Source: Shewanella sp. NIFS-20-20 (GTDB lineage Bacteria; Pseudomonadota; Gammaproteobacteria; Enterobacterales; Shewanellaceae). From it: a stretch of 44,433 bases of DNA. The DNA is taken from assembly GCF_019209865.1 (NCBI RefSeq), contig NZ_JAHUTT010000031.1, forward strand, positions 1-44,433, in the 5' to 3' direction. Position 1 is the first letter of the stretch. Each line of letters begins with the position of its first letter. A program made the translations under genes and the position numbers. Below, piece after piece: positions 44,332-44,433 of this stretch. The notes beneath the pieces are model-generated. The model was given only the letters and a program-made list of their open reading frames with translations. It had not been told where the DNA came from and did no database searches.

Positions 44332-44433
44332 GATTTAGGCGCTGATGTAAATCCGGCCACAAGGACTTGCTCCAAGAAGGCGGGGCTCATCATGCAGCGT
44401 TTCTGTTTCATCGGCACACTAATCTTAGTCGGC
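44332..44433 (+). other. End of cassette 8; attC expected at the window edge
   Basis: The last six bases, GTCGGC, are complementary to GCCGAC at 44075-44080, where cassette 8 begins (GTTAGCCGAC). The predicted next bases are TAAC, so the cassette-8 attC starts here. An open frame (ATG at 44392) reaches the edge but would stop at that TAA after 14 residues. Confidence 0.55.

Larger units (their letters stand above)
37058..44433. mobile_element. Chromosomal integron: intI, attI and eight cassettes (last one incomplete)
   Basis: A minus-strand integron integrase is followed by an attI point at 38357/38358 and a plus-strand cassette array. Cassettes span 38358-39266, 39267-40144, 40145-40518, 40519-41122, 41123-41750, 41751-43071, 43072-44071 and 44072 to the window edge. 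For each of the seven complete cassettes, its GTT-containing start is complementary over 8-12 bases to the AAC-ending box of its own attC. This confirms the boundaries independently of any gene call. Confidence 0.95.

Overview
The window looks like a Shewanella chromosome (Alteromonadales). RapA, GroES/GroEL, PlsC, RraB, CmoM, CheD and the PIN-PhoH protein all read as gammaproteobacterial orthologues, and the gene set fits this genus. This rests on recalled protein families, not on a database search. Bases 1-32849 are mostly ordinary core genome; bases about 32850-44433 are accessory DNA.

Core part. The left edge is the start of an ISAs1-family transposase next to a DUF4240 remnant. Then come a DUF3016 lipoprotein, a small conserved protein, a TraB/GumN protein, cheD, cmoM, a MaoC-like dehydratase, fhs, an MscS channel, a zinc-ribbon membrane protein and an unannotated 41-aa membrane protein. 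At 9464-12680 lies a compact metal-uptake operon: a His/Cys-rich secreted peptide, a His-loop outer-membrane barrel, a ZnuA-like binding protein and a ZnuB-like permease. It is preceded by a perfect palindrome and has no ATPase gene. It is followed by plsC, rraB, a crotonase-family enzyme, a REC-CheC protein with a GGDEF protein whose active site is degenerate, a DUF3530 protein, rapA, PIN-PhoH, a 1235-aa hybrid histidine kinase, a zinc metalloprotease, a MATE transporter and groES-groEL with a clear sigma-32 promoter.

Accessory part 1 (32850-36872) is an island immediately downstream of groEL. It holds about 800 bases of non-coding, inverted-repeat-rich DNA with a dense cluster of CTTGA/TCAAG pentamers. 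Next is a minus-strand operon of a serine recombinase, an RNase HI overlapping it by 4 bases, and a small zinc-ribbon protein. Then come a tyrosine integrase with repeated TTATACA motifs upstream, and a zinc-ribbon fragment joined to a frameshifted recombinase remnant.

Accessory part 2 (37058-44433) is a chromosomal integron: an intact intI under a LexA box, an attI point, and eight gene cassettes, the last running off the window. I placed every boundary by showing that the two ends of each cassette (GTT... and ...AAC) are complementary over 8-12 bases. Cassettes carry: (1) an Ymh/TIGR02391-like protein, (2) an unknown helical protein, (3) a small membrane protein, (4) a protein resembling only the N-terminal part of MreB, (5) a GNAT enzyme, (6) four genes in both orientations, (7) a DUF1778-GNAT toxin-antitoxin pair with two operator repeats, (8) a truncated GNAT. 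The attC sites range from 55 to 129 bp, so the cassettes probably come from several donors.
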